DNA of 64,000 nt, taken from assembly GCF_011250645.1 (NCBI RefSeq), contig NZ_JAANNO010000003.1, forward strand, positions 124,001-188,000, read 5' to 3'. The first letter of the stretch is position 1. Each line of letters opens with the position of its first letter. The position numbers were made by a program, and so were the translations under genes. Origin of the DNA: Motilibacter aurantiacus (lineage in GTDB: Bacteria > Actinomycetota > Actinomycetes > Motilibacterales > Motilibacteraceae). Shown piece by piece: positions 1 through 8,978 of this stretch. Under the pieces are notes generated by a model. The model ran no database searches. It was not told the origin of the DNA and saw nothing but the letters and a program-made list of their open reading frames with translations.

Positions 1-321
1 GCTCGGCTCGACGTAGCCGGGCCGCCCGGTCTTGGGCGTGAGCAGCCAGACGACACCGCCGTCACCGAGGTCGGTGAGGGCGTCGACCAGCGCGTCGACG
101 AGGTCGCCGTCGCCGTCCCGCCACCAGAGCAGCACCACGTCGACGACGTCGTCCGGCTCCCCCGACACGAGCTCGTTGCCCGAGAGGGCCACGATGCTCT
201 CGCGGAGCTCCTCGTCGCAGTCGTCGTCGTAGCCCAGCTCCTGGACCATCTGCCCAGGCTTGATGCCGAGCCGCGCACCAACTGCGCGCTGGCCTTCCGC
301 GGGCCCCGCGGTCGCGCTCAC
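1..321 (-). CDS. DUF3052 family protein (3' end cut by the window edge)
   Basis: 107 codons are visible from a GTG start (VSATAGPAEG); the frame runs off the left edge. The residues GIKPGQMVQELGYDDDCDEE and the later VDVVLLWWRDGDGD and VWLLTPK match the DUF3052 proteins that actinobacteria carry next to aceE. The family's biochemical role is unknown to me. It is acidic and looks cytoplasmic. It is transcribed away from the genes to its right, as is usual for DUF3052 beside aceE. The family assignment is firm; the function is not. Confidence 0.85.
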   Translation of the reverse strand, partial: MSATAGPAEGQRAVGARLGIKPGQMVQELGYDDDCDEELRESIVALSGNELVSGEPDDVVDVVLLWWRDGDGDLVDALVDALTDLGDGGVVWLLTPKTGRPGYVEPS

Positions 322-459
322 CCTGCTCCTCCCCGACGCGTCCCTAACCCCGTCGCTGCCGTGCGTGCATGCGCCGTTGCCGTAGTCAACGCCGTCGAGC
401 GGAGCGCGCGCAAGCTCAACGGGCGGTTACGTGCTCGGCGAGTCGGGCATCGGGCACCC

Positions 460-720
460 ATGCAGGCGGATGCACAGCGCGGGAGCGGGCGGGTCGTGCG
501 CTGGGACGCGCACTCCAGGACAGGGGCCGTCGTGATCGACTCACTGCCGGCCGAGGTGGAGTTCGACGCCGACGCGCTCGACGCGCCCGGGCGCAACGCG
601 GTCGAGCCGGGCGAGCTGGTCGAGGTCGTGTACGCCCTCGTCGGGCCGCGCGCGCAGAACGACGAGCGCGCCGTCGCCGGCGCCGCCTACCGCGCCAGCA
701 AGGTCACCCCCACCGACTGA
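460..720 (+). CDS. small protein, possibly cold-shock-domain-like
   Basis: An 86-residue protein. The ATG at 460 is chosen because the core starts just after it; the frame stays open upstream to 361. The stretch GRVVRWDAHSRTGAVV, followed by an acidic PAEVEFDADALD, resembles the first strands of a cold-shock (S1-like) beta barrel, but the RNP1 and RNP2 aromatic residues are not obvious. I infer a small nucleic-acid-binding or barrel protein. No clear Shine-Dalgarno site was found. It could also be simply a conserved hypothetical. Confidence 0.5.
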   Translation: MQADAQRGSGRVVRWDAHSRTGAVVIDSLPAEVEFDADALDAPGRNAVEPGELVEVVYALVGPRAQNDERAVAGAAYRASKVTPTD

Positions 721-755
721 GCCGGGCCGAGGCCTGCCCCCGCCGCGCGGGACGG

Positions 756-1169
756 TCACCCGGCCAGGAAGCTCAGCCGGACCTCGCGGCGCGGGTTGTC
801 GACGTTCGTGTCCACCAGCACCACCGACTGCCAGGTGCCGAGCGTCATGGACCCGCCGACCACCGGGACGGTCGCGTGCGGCGGGACGATCGCCGGGAGC
901 ACGTGGTCGCGGCCGTGGCCGGGCGTGCCGTGCCGGTGCCGCCACCGGTCGTCGGCGGGCAGCAGGTCGCGCAGCGCGGCGAGCAGGTCGTCGTCGCTGC
1001 CGGCCCCGGTCTCGATCACCGCGATCCCCGCGGTGGCGTGCGGGACCCACAGCGAGAGCAGGCCGTCGCCGCCTCCGCTGGCCTCGCGGACGAACACGGC
1101 ACACCGGTCGGTGATGTCGTACGCGGCCTCCCGGCCACCGGTCCGTACCTCGATCACCTGCGTCTTCAT
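756..1169 (-). CDS. YjbQ family protein (UPF0047)
   Basis: 137 residues, the normal length for YjbQ. The conserved segments are LWVPHATAGIAVIE near residue 45, the HRHGTPGHGRDHVLPAI block and the closing GTWQSVVLVDTN. Family members form small trimers, and some show weak thiamine-phosphate synthase activity; the true role is debated. The histidines of the PHATAGI and GHGRDH blocks, thought to form the active pocket, are present. It is divergent from aceE, with about 135 bases between the two starts. Confidence 0.88.
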   Translation of the reverse strand: MKTQVIEVRTGGREAAYDITDRCAVFVREASGGGDGLLSLWVPHATAGIAVIETGAGSDDDLLAALRDLLPADDRWRHRHGTPGHGRDHVLPAIVPPHATVPVVGGSMTLGTWQSVVLVDTNVDNPRREVRLSFLAG

Positions 1170-1303
1170 GAGCGCCTCCTTCCCCGGCTGCCGCCCAACG
1201 GGAACGTGTTCGGCCGGGTGCTGCGGGCCGCAGCGGCCCCGGCGTGCAGGGCATGACCGCCCCCCTGGTGACGAGCACCCCTCCGGGGAGGGACACTGGG
1301 GGG

Positions 1304-4048
1304 GTGGCGAACGATCAGAGTCCGGTGGGCGTACCCGTCCCCCCGGTGCAGACCGCCCCGGCGTCGTACCAGGACGCCGACTCGGCGGAGACCCAGGAGT
1401 GGCTCGAGTCCCTCGACGCGCTCGTCAAGAACGCAGGCCCCCGCCGGGCGCGCTACATCGTGCAGCAGCTGCTGCAGCACGCCGGCGATGCGGGTGTGCC
1501 GGTGCCCGGCGTGGTCCGCACGGACTACGTCAACACCATCGGCCCCGCCCAGGAGCCGGAGTTCCCCGGTGACGAGGCGCTCGAGGAGCGCATCGCCAAC
1601 ATCGACCGGTGGAACGCCGCCGTGCTGGTGTCGCGGGCGAACCGTCCGGGCGTGGGCGTCGGCGGGCACATCGCGTCGTTCGCCTCGTCGGCGACGCTCT
1701 ACGAGACCGGCTGGAACCACTTCTTCCGCGGCCCGGACGCGCCGGGCGGCGGCGACCAGATCTTCTGGCAGGGCCACGCCTCCCCCGGCATGTACGCCCG
1801 CGCCTTCCTCGAGGGCCGGCTGTCCGAGGACGACCTCGACAGCTTCCGCCAGGAGCTGACCGGGCCGGGGACGGGCCTGCCGTCGTACCCGCACCCGCGG
1901 CTGATGCCGGGCTTCTGGCAGTTCCCGACGGTGTCGATGGGCCTCGGCCCGATCGACTCGATCTACCAGGCGCGGTTCAACCGCTACCTGCAGAACCGCG
2001 GGATCAAGGACACCTCGAGCCAGCGCGTCTGGGCCTTCCTCGGCGACGGCGAGATGGACGAGGTCGAGTCGCTCGGCGCCCTCGGCGTCGCGGCCCGCGA
2101 GGGGCTGGACAACCTCACCTGGGTCGTCAACTGCAACCTGCAGCGCCTCGACGGCCCGGTCCGCGGCAACGGCAAGATCATCCAGGAGCTCGAGGGCTAC
2201 TTCCGCGGCGCCGGCTGGAACGTCGTCAAGGTCGTCTGGGGCCGCGAGTGGGACGAGCTGTTCGCCCGCGACACCGACGGCGTCCTCGCCGAGGCCATGG
2301 CCAACGTCGCCGACGGGCAGTGGCAGACCTACAGCGTCGAGTCCGGGGCGTACTTCCGCGAGCACTTCTTCGGCAGCGACCCCAAGCTCGCCGAGCTCGT
2401 CGAGGGCATGAGCGACGAGCAGCTCAAGGGGCTGCGCCGCGGCGGCCACGACCCGCGCAAGGTCTACGCGGCCTACAAGGCGGCGACCGAGCACAAGGGC
2501 GCGCCGTCGGTCGTCATCGTGCAGACGGTCAAGGGCTGGGGCCTGAAGAGCTTCGAGGCCCGCAACGCGACGCACCAGATGAAGAAGCTCACCAAGGTCG
2601 ACGTCAAGGAGTTCCGCGACCGGCTCGGGCTGCCGATCCCGGACGAGGCGCTCGCCGACCTGCCGCCGTACTACCACCCGGGCGAGGACTCCCCCGAGGT
2701 CCGCTACCTGCGCGAGAAGCGCAACGCGCTCGGCGGCTCGGTCCCGGAGCGGCGCGACCCGAACAAGGCGCTCGACCTGCCCGACGACAAGGTCTACGCC
2801 GAGCTCAAGGCCGGCTCGGGCAAGCAGCCGGTCGCCACGACGATGGCGACGGTCCGGCTCATCAAGGACCTGGTCAAGATCAAGGGCTTCGGCGAGCGGG
2901 TCGTGCCGATCATCCCGGACGAGGCGCGCACCTTCGGCCTCGACGCCCTCTTCCCGACGGCGAAGATCTACTCCCCGCACGGCCAGCGCTATGAGGCCGT
3001 CGACCGGGCGCTGCTGCTCTCCTACAAGGAGTCCGAGCAGGGCCAGCTGCTCAACGAGGGCATCACCGAGGCCGGCTCGATGGGCTCGATGATCGCGGCG
3101 GGAACGGCGTACTCCACGCACGGCGAGCCGATGATCCCGATGTACATCTTCTACTCGATGTTCGGGTTCCAGCGGACCGGCGACCAGATCTGGAAGTTCG
3201 GCGACCAGCTCGGCCGCGGGTTCCTGCTCGGCGCGACCGCGGGGCGCACCACGCTCAACGGAGAGGGCCTGCAGCACGAGGACGGCCACTCCCCGCTGCT
3301 CGCGTCGACCAACCCGGCCTGTGTCTACTACGACCCGGCGTGGGCGTTCGAGGTCGGGCACATCGTCAAGGACGGCCTGCGCCGGATGTACGGCCAGGAC
3401 GCGGAGAACGTCTTCTACTACCTGACGATCTACAACGAGCCCTACCTGCAGCCGGCCGAGCCCGAGGGCCTGGACGTCGACGGCCTGCTCAAGGGGCTCT
3501 ACCGCTACGCCCCGGCGCCGCAGGTGCACGACGGCGCACCCGGCGCGCAGATCCTGGCCAGTGGCGTCGCCATGCAGTGGGCGCTCGAGGCGCAGCAGCT
3601 GCTCGCCCAGGACTGGGGCGTGGCGGCCGACGTGTGGTCGGCGACGTCGTGGAACGAGCTGCGCCGCGAGGCGCTGTCGTGCGACGCGCACAACCTGCTC
3701 AACCCCGACGGGGAGCAGCAGGTCCCGTACATCACGCGGACCCTGGCCGGCACCCCCGGCCCGGTCATCGCGGTGTCGGACTACATGCGCACGGTCCAGG
3801 ACCAGGTCCGCCCGTGGGTCCAGCACGACTTCGTCTCGCTGGGCACGGACGGCTTCGGCCTCTCCGACACCCGCGGCGCGCTGCGCCGGCACTTCAAGGT
3901 CGACGCGGCCTCGATCGTGGTGGCGACCCTGATGCAGCTCGCGCGCCAGGGCGGGGTCAAGCCCGAGGCTCCGCGCGAGGCCGTCGAGAAGTACCAGCTC
4001 GGGGACATCCGGGCTGCGGGGGCGGGCAACACGCTCGGGGAGTCCTGA
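1304..4048 (+). CDS. aceE: pyruvate dehydrogenase E1 component, homodimeric type
   Basis: This is the thiamine-diphosphate decarboxylase that converts pyruvate to acetyl groups on the E2 lipoyl arm. The GTG at 1304 (VANDQSPVG) is preferred over an upstream ATG at 1244 because the purine-rich GGGGAGGGAC lies about ten bases before it. That gives 914 residues, the usual AceE size. The ThDP motif GDGEMDE pairs with NCN about 30 residues later (near residues 250-280), and the lid segments [10 protein letters not shown] and [11 protein letters not shown] are present. It is a stand-alone gene here; E2 and E3 are not in the window. A strong hairpin follows it at 4093. Confidence 0.97.
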   Translation: MANDQSPVGVPVPPVQTAPASYQDADSAETQEWLESLDALVKNAGPRRARYIVQQLLQHAGDAGVPVPGVVRTDYVNTIGPAQEPEFPGDEALEERIANIDRWNAAVLVSRANRPGVGVGGHIASFASSATLYETGWNHFFRGPDAPGGGDQIFWQGHASPGMYARAFLEGRLSEDDLDSFRQELTGPGTGLPSYPHPRLMPGFWQFPTVSMGLGPIDSIYQARFNRYLQNRGIKDTSSQRVWAFLGDGEMDEVESLGALGVAAREGLDNLTWVVNCNLQRLDGPVRGNGKIIQELEGYFRGAGWNVVKVVWGREWDELFARDTDGVLAEAMANVADGQWQTYSVESGAYFREHFFGSDPKLAELVEGMSDEQLKGLRRGGHDPRKVYAAYKAATEHKGAPSVVIVQTVKGWGLKSFEARNATHQMKKLTKVDVKEFRDRLGLPIPDEALADLPPYYHPGEDSPEVRYLREKRNALGGSVPERRDPNKALDLPDDKVYAELKAGSGKQPVATTMATVRLIKDLVKIKGFGERVVPIIPDEARTFGLDALFPTAKIYSPHGQRYEAVDRALLLSYKESEQGQLLNEGITEAGSMGSMIAAGTAYSTHGEPMIPMYIFYSMFGFQRTGDQIWKFGDQLGRGFLLGATAGRTTLNGEGLQHEDGHSPLLASTNPACVYYDPAWAFEVGHIVKDGLRRMYGQDAENVFYYLTIYNEPYLQPAEPEGLDVDGLLKGLYRYAPAPQVHDGAPGAQILASGVAMQWALEAQQLLAQDWGVAADVWSATSWNELRREALSCDAHNLLNPDGEQQVPYITRTLAGTPGPVIAVSDYMRTVQDQVRPWVQHDFVSLGTDGFGLSDTRGALRRHFKVDAASIVVATLMQLARQGGVKPEAPREAVEKYQLGDIRAAGAGNTLGES

Positions 4049-4092
4049 CCCGGGCGGTGCTCTGAACCAGGGGGCTCGCCCCCATCGATGCT

Positions 4093-4135
4093 GGGGCTTG
4101 GCGCACGATCCGCCGTCGGCGGTGCGCCAAGCCCC
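4093..4135 (+). terminator. intrinsic-type terminator after aceE
   Basis: The two arms GGGGCTTGGCGCAC and GTGCGCCAAGCCCC form a perfect 14-pair stem. The 15-base centre is itself partly self-complementary. No T-run follows, which is common in high-GC actinobacteria. It lies 45 bases after the aceE stop. Confidence 0.75.
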
Positions 4136-4256
4136 ACCGTCGTCTCCGGCCGGGACCGTGCTCAGCATCGGGCGGCCCCGAGCGGCAGGGTTTCCGCGCC
4201 ACACGTTGGGCACGGGACGGGCATCGTCCACCGCCGTCACTGGAGGCACCTCGTCC

Positions 4257-5216
4257 ATGAGCCCGCGCATCGGCTACTTCCTGTCCTGCGAGGAGTACTC
4301 GCCCAGCCAGCTGATCGAGCAGGCCAAGCTCGCCGAGCGGGCCGGCTTCGAGGCGCTCTGGATCTCGGACCACTTCCACCCCTGGAACGACGCGCAGGGC
4401 AACAGCGCGTACGTCTGGGGCATGATCGGCGCCATCTCCCAGGCCTGCTCGCTGCCCATCACGACGGCCGTGACCTGCCCGATCCTGCGCCAGCACCCGG
4501 CGATCGTCGCGCAGGCCGCGGCGACGGCGAAGGTCCTGACCAACGGGCGGTTCACCCTCGGCATCGGGACCGGGGAGGCGCTCAACGAGCACGTGCTCGG
4601 GCAGCGCTGGCCCAACACCGACGTCCGGCTCTCCATGCTCGGGGAGGCCGTCGACGTGATGCGCCAGCTGTGGACCGGGGAGTCCGTGACCCACCACGGC
4701 GACCACTACACGGTCGAGGACGCGCGCATCTACACGCTGCCCGACGAGCCGGTGAAGGTGTACGTCTCGGCCTTCGGGCCCAAGGCCCTCGAGGTCGCGG
4801 CCCGGATCGGCGACGGCCTGTGCTCGACCATGCCGGAGGCGGACGTGGTCTCCTCGTTCAAGGAGAAGGCCGGGCCCGGCAAGCCGGCGCAGGTCGGGTA
4901 CAAGGTGAGCTACTCGACCGACCCCGAGAGGGCGCTCGACTACGCGCACGAGCTCTGGTTCAACGAGGGCATCCCCGGTGAGGCCGCGCAGGTGCTCTCC
5001 TCCCCCAAGCACTTCGAGCAGCTGGCCCCGCTGGTCACCCGCGACGCCGTCGCCGGGTCGACGGTCCACGAGGCGGACGTCGACAAGCACGTGGCCGAGT
5101 TCGCCAAGTACGCCGACGCCGGATACGACGAGGTCTTCATCGCGGACATGGGCCCGGAGTACGAGGGCTTCTTCCGCTTCTACGAGAAGGACGTGCTGCC
5201 GCGGATCCGCGGGTGA
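4257..5216 (+). CDS. LLM-class F420-dependent oxidoreductase (glucose-6-phosphate dehydrogenase-like group)
   Basis: 319 residues of the luciferase-like (beta/alpha)8 barrel family. ATG 4257 is chosen because GGAGG lies ten bases upstream. The order IGYFLSCEEYSP, WISDHFHPWN, ITTAVTCP, GIGTGEALNEHVLG is typical of the F420 branch that includes Fgd-type enzymes, where the WISDHFHPW region lines the F420 pocket. The substrate cannot be read from the sequence. It sits alone between aceE and a small receiver-like gene. Its presence implies that the organism makes coenzyme F420. Confidence 0.88.
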   Translation: MSPRIGYFLSCEEYSPSQLIEQAKLAERAGFEALWISDHFHPWNDAQGNSAYVWGMIGAISQACSLPITTAVTCPILRQHPAIVAQAAATAKVLTNGRFTLGIGTGEALNEHVLGQRWPNTDVRLSMLGEAVDVMRQLWTGESVTHHGDHYTVEDARIYTLPDEPVKVYVSAFGPKALEVAARIGDGLCSTMPEADVVSSFKEKAGPGKPAQVGYKVSYSTDPERALDYAHELWFNEGIPGEAAQVLSSPKHFEQLAPLVTRDAVAGSTVHEADVDKHVAEFAKYADAGYDEVFIADMGPEYEGFFRFYEKDVLPRIRG

Positions 5217-5250
5217 CCCGCCGGCGAGGGGCGACGGCGCCGGAGGGCGC

Positions 5251-5664
5251 ATGCTCTCGCTCGTGATCGCCGGGTCGGGGACGTCGCTCGCGGGCCTGCT
5301 GGACGGGGACCCGACACTGCTGGTCCTCGAGGTCACCGACGACGCCGCGCAGGCGGCTCGGCTGGCCGGGCTGCACCGGCCCGACGTCGTCCTGCTCGAC
5401 CTCGGCACGGACGGCGCCGGCGGCGAGACCGTTCGCGCGGTGCTCTCGGCCACCTCCGACACCAAGGTCCTCTGCATCGCCCGGCAGGCCACGCCGGCGG
5501 TGATCGCCGAGCTGCTCGCAGCCGGGGCCACGGGGCTGCTCGACCCGGCGGACCCGCCGCCGGACCCCGGCACGGTCGTACGAGCGGTCGCCGACGGGCA
5601 CGTCGTCCTCGCCTCGCCCGCCGCCGGCGCGGCGTGGCGCGAGCTGCTGCCGCCCTCGGGCTGA
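5251..5664 (+). CDS. stand-alone receiver-like protein
   Basis: 137 residues with the outline of a response-regulator receiver domain: VVLLDLGTD at the phosphoacceptor strand (about residues 48-56), a KVLCIARQATPAVIAELLAAGA segment matching the signalling face, and no output domain. The acidic pocket after strand 1 is missing, since the N-terminus reads MLSLVIAGSG instead of carrying paired aspartates. The Lys of strand 5 is also not evident. It is probably a degenerate or pseudo-receiver. It starts 34 bases after the F420 oxidoreductase and may be co-transcribed with it. Confidence 0.7.
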   Translation: MLSLVIAGSGTSLAGLLDGDPTLLVLEVTDDAAQAARLAGLHRPDVVLLDLGTDGAGGETVRAVLSATSDTKVLCIARQATPAVIAELLAAGATGLLDPADPPPDPGTVVRAVADGHVVLASPAAGAAWRELLPPSG

Positions 5665-5682
5665 CTCTCGCGCCGCCCGACG

Positions 5683-7245
5683 TCACCCCGCCGCGCGCTC
5701 GAGCAACCGCTCGACCACGGCGGCCGGCCCGGGTCGGTGGAAGAGGTAGCCCTGTGCGGCGTCGCAGCCGAGCTCCTGCAGCAGCCGCCGCTGCGCCGTC
5801 GTCTCCACGCCCTCCGCGACGACGGCCAGTCCGAGAGCCCTGGCGAGAGCGACCATGCCCGCCGTCAAGGCGGTATCGGTCCGGTCGGCGCCCAGCCCCG
5901 CGACGTACGTCCGATCGATCTTCAGCGTGTCCACCGGAAGTGCCCGCAGCCGCGGGATGTCGCTGTGCCCGGTGCCGAAGTCGTCGAGGGCGAGCCCGCA
6001 GCCGAGCCGCGTCAGGTCGCCCAGCTCCTGCAGGACCGGCTCCGTCGCCTCGAGGGCCTGCCGCTCGGTCACCTCGAGCCCGAGCTTGTGGGCAGGCAGA
6101 CCGGTCGCGCGCAGCGTCTCGGCCACGCAGGCGGCCAGCTGGTGCCGTCCGAGCTGTCGCGCCGACACGTTCACCCACACCCGCGGCGTGCGCTCACCGG
6201 CCCGCCGGTACCAGCCTGCCGCCTCGGTGCACGCCGCCCGCAACACCCACGAGCCGAGCGGGACGATGAGCTCACGCTCCTCGGCCACGTCGATGAAGTG
6301 GGTGGTGGTGAGCGGCCCGTGCACCGGATGCCGCCAGCGCAGCAAAGCCTCGACGGCATGCAGCGAGCCGTCCCGGAGCGCGACGGACGGTTGGTACGCC
6401 ACGCTGAGCTGCCCCGTCGCCCGCAGCGCGACACCCAGCTCGGCTGCCAGCCTGCCTCGCCCGGGCGCGGAGCTCGGCGCGCGCTCGTGGCAGCACGTGT
6501 GCGGCGGCGGCCCTGCGCACTGCTCGGCGTCCTCAGGCGCCGGCGCGTACGTGGCGAGCGGCGGCCGCTCGGCCGTCCGGTCCGCGGGCCGCCGGCCAGG
6601 AGCTGCGAGCGCCTGTCCCGGCGCCTCCCGGGCCGGAGACGGCGCAGCCGGCCGGGCCGGCGCGAGCACCTCCCCCACCTGGCGCGCGACGCCGTCGAGC
6701 AGCTGCCAGGCCGTCGGGCCGTCGGCGAACCCGCCGCGGACGTGTTCCACGCACACAGCGCCCGTGACGGCGCCGTCCTCGCCCCGGGTCGGGATGCCGA
6801 TGCTCCGGCCCCTGTCGGCCGCTCCGCGACGCAGCGCGCGCTCCGCGAGCGGACCGGGGACCGCGAGCGAGCGCCCGCTCGCGACCACGAGGTCACCCAG
6901 GGCGGCCGCGGAGAGCGTCGGCGGCCCGCCCCAGGCCGCGACGAGGCCGGACGCCGACGAGCCCCGCAGCCAGATCGAGGCGCGCGGCGCCCCGAGCAGC
7001 CGCGCCGCGAGCATGGCGAGCGACTCGAGGCGGGGCGGCTCGAGAGGGGGCGGCTCGACGCGGGGCGCGACCCGTCCTGCCCCCGCCGCGCTCGTGCCGG
7101 GCACGCGGCGGATGTCGAGCTCGTGCACGGCCCCCCCCGTGTATCCGTCTCGGGTGTGAAGGCGCTCTACCCAGAAGTCTTCTAGTAGAACATCGGGATG
7201 CTCCTGCACCACGGCCACGCTCGTGCCCGCTCCCCTCCCGTTCAC
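5683..7245 (-). CDS. GAF-like plus EAL domain c-di-GMP phosphodiesterase
   Basis: 520 residues. An N-terminal region of about 70-200 looks GAF-like (AARLLGAPRASIWLRG, then AVCVEHVRGG). A low-complexity linker follows, and an EAL domain covers roughly residues 265-510. The catalytic signature looks intact: HAVEALLRWRHP, VNVSARQL, LEVTER, LALDDFGTGHSD, LKIDRTYV, VVAEGVET and AQGYLF. It should therefore hydrolyse c-di-GMP to pGpG in the cytoplasm, gated by the GAF-like sensor. No GGDEF domain is seen. The GTG at 7245 is tentative; another GTG at 7218 follows a GGGAGGGGAG stretch. Confidence 0.9.
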   Translation of the reverse strand: MNGRGAGTSVAVVQEHPDVLLEDFWVERLHTRDGYTGGAVHELDIRRVPGTSAAGAGRVAPRVEPPPLEPPRLESLAMLAARLLGAPRASIWLRGSSASGLVAAWGGPPTLSAAALGDLVVASGRSLAVPGPLAERALRRGAADRGRSIGIPTRGEDGAVTGAVCVEHVRGGFADGPTAWQLLDGVARQVGEVLAPARPAAPSPAREAPGQALAAPGRRPADRTAERPPLATYAPAPEDAEQCAGPPPHTCCHERAPSSAPGRGRLAAELGVALRATGQLSVAYQPSVALRDGSLHAVEALLRWRHPVHGPLTTTHFIDVAEERELIVPLGSWVLRAACTEAAGWYRRAGERTPRVWVNVSARQLGRHQLAACVAETLRATGLPAHKLGLEVTERQALEATEPVLQELGDLTRLGCGLALDDFGTGHSDIPRLRALPVDTLKIDRTYVAGLGADRTDTALTAGMVALARALGLAVVAEGVETTAQRRLLQELGCDAAQGYLFHRPGPAAVVERLLERAAG

Positions 7246-7258
7246 CCGGCCGGGGGAC

Positions 7259-8101
7259 GTGGCGAGGACTCCGGCGGGGCGGTCTCACCGGTGGCTGAAC
7301 GGGGACCTACGTCAGATAAGCTTCGACACATCGGCCGGCGTCCCACGCGTCGGGCTGTGCGGCTGGACGGTGGCGATGTCGTCCTACGCGGCCCGGTTTC
7401 CCGTGCTCGAGGTCCAGCACACGTTCTACGAGCCGCCCGACGACGCTCTGCTCCGCCGCTGGCGCGCGTCGGTGCCGGACGGCTTCGAGTTCACCGTCAA
7501 GGCATGGCAGGTCATCACCCACGAGTCCTCGAGCCCGACCTACCGCCGGCTCAAGCAGCCGCTCCCGCCCGAGCAGCGCGGCCAGGTGGGCTCGTTCCGC
7601 TCGACGCCCGCGGTGCTCGAGGGATGGGCGCGCACCGTGCACTGCGCAGGCCTGCTCGACGCGACCGCCGTCCTCCTGCAATGCCCGAAGAGCTTCCGAC
7701 CCACTGCCGAGAACGTCGACCGCATGCGTTCCTTCCTCGGCGCGGTGGACCGCCCGCCGGGCGTCCGGCTGCTGTGGGAGCCGCGCGGCGACTGGCCGGC
7801 CGACCTCGTCCGCACGCTCTGCCGGGAGCTGGCGCTCGCCCATGTCGCCGACCCGATGCAGGCCGAGACGGTGACGCCCGAGCAGACCTACTACCGGCTC
7901 CACGGCACGTCGGGGATGCGGCACGTGCACAGTGACGAGGAGCTGCAGCGTCTTCGCGGCCTCGTCGCAGAGCGGTCGGCGCCGTACGTGATGTTCAACA
8001 ACCTGCCACGGGCCCGCGACGCCGAGCGCTTCCTCGCGCTCCTGGCAGCTGCAGGGCAGCCCGCGGCCGCGGCTGGTCGATCAGCCCCGGCCGCGCGCTG
8101 A
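7259..8101 (+). CDS. DUF72 domain-containing protein
   Basis: The frame is open from 7223; the GTG at 7259 is preferred because CCGGGGGAC precedes it and it avoids overlapping the divergent EAL gene. This gives 280 residues. The RVGLCGWTV opening, the VQHTFYEPP strand, EFTVKAWQVITHE, LLWEPRGDWP and YYRLHGTSG are all standard DUF72 (YecE-like) blocks of a TIM-barrel fold. The biochemical role is unknown. The divergent start with the EAL gene leaves almost no intergenic promoter space, so the promoters must overlap coding sequence. Confidence 0.85.
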   Translation: MARTPAGRSHRWLNGDLRQISFDTSAGVPRVGLCGWTVAMSSYAARFPVLEVQHTFYEPPDDALLRRWRASVPDGFEFTVKAWQVITHESSSPTYRRLKQPLPPEQRGQVGSFRSTPAVLEGWARTVHCAGLLDATAVLLQCPKSFRPTAENVDRMRSFLGAVDRPPGVRLLWEPRGDWPADLVRTLCRELALAHVADPMQAETVTPEQTYYRLHGTSGMRHVHSDEELQRLRGLVAERSAPYVMFNNLPRARDAERFLALLAAAGQPAAAAGRSAPAAR

Positions 8102-8107
8102 CCTGCG

Positions 8108-8875
8108 CTACTCCGCGGCCGGCGCGGGAGGCTCCGCCGGCACGGCGGCGGGCGCCGACGTCGAGGGCGCAGCGCTGGGCGTGGGGGCGAGGGTCGGCGT
8201 CGCCTCCGGCGTCGCGCTCGACGAGGGGATGACGGCCGGCGACGAGCTGGCGTCGGGCGCATGGCTCGCGGAGGGGGTCGCCTCCGGGGTCGGGGCGCCG
8301 CTCGGCGAGGAACCGGGCGTCGCCTCGTCCGAGGCCTGCGGGGACGGCGAGGACGCCGGGGCGGTCGGCTCGTCGTCTGTTGAGCCAGAGCCCTCCCCGA
8401 CCAGGCGGGTCACGCTGGTCCCGCCCGAGCTGCCGTCGCCGAACAGCGACGAGAGCGGCCGGCCGGCGATCGCCTCGAAGCTCGTCACCACGACCATGGC
8501 GACGAGGAAGACGGCCAGCGCGGCGCCCGCGATCGAGAGCCAGGCCCGCCGGGAGAGGCCGCGCTCCGAAGCGCCCTCGGGAGGGGTGCCCCCCGCCGGC
8601 GCGACGGGCATCGCCTGCGTCGGTGCCGTTCCCTCGTCCGGGCCCATGGCGGGCCGGCGCAGGGTCTGCGCCAGCCGCTCCTGCCCGCGCCGCAGCGAGA
8701 GCCCGTAGATCGCCGACCCGGTCGTCGCCACCACGCTCATCACGGCCGCGCCGATCACCGTTCCGGCCACTCCCAGGAAGGAGCTCGCGACCGAGGCGGA
8801 GACCGCCGCCAGCGCTCCCGCCGCCACTTGCGTGACGGTGAGCCCCAGCTTGTCCTTCTCGTCCGCGCCTGCCAC
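8108..8875 (-). CDS. membrane-associated protein with Ser/Pro-rich extracellular tail
   Basis: 255 residues. The N-terminal half has a Gly/Ala-rich hydrophobic stretch (about residues 15-60, LTVTQVAAGALAAVSASVAS), then a clear transmembrane helix near 110-135 (WLSIAGAALAVFLVAMVVV). The remainder is a low-complexity Ser/Thr/Pro/Ala tail, probably outside the cell. The opening resembles small actinobacterial membrane proteins of unknown role. GTG at 8875 follows GAGGAGGGTT. I do not recognise a function. It runs convergent with the DUF72 gene, only six bases away. Confidence 0.7.
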   Translation of the reverse strand: MAGADEKDKLGLTVTQVAAGALAAVSASVASSFLGVAGTVIGAAVMSVVATTGSAIYGLSLRRGQERLAQTLRRPAMGPDEGTAPTQAMPVAPAGGTPPEGASERGLSRRAWLSIAGAALAVFLVAMVVVTSFEAIAGRPLSSLFGDGSSGGTSVTRLVGEGSGSTDDEPTAPASSPSPQASDEATPGSSPSGAPTPEATPSASHAPDASSSPAVIPSSSATPEATPTLAPTPSAAPSTSAPAAVPAEPPAPAAE

Positions 8876-8978
8876 AGGTTGCCGAACCCTCCTCGCTCGA
8901 TGGGGTGCCGGGCGGCACCGGTCGTCAATGGGCTACCCGGCCTTCCCCGGCAGCAACGGCCGAGGCGAGTGGGAAGTG

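Noticed and set aside
1244-1303. Upstream ATG giving a longer AceE
   Set aside because: The purine-rich ribosome-binding sequence lies just before GTG 1304, and the extra 20 residues are not like AceE.
1166-4270. A 1034-codon minus-strand frame over aceE
   Set aside because: It lies opposite aceE and is Arg/Asp/Val/Leu-rich with no family features, a normal shadow in high-GC DNA.
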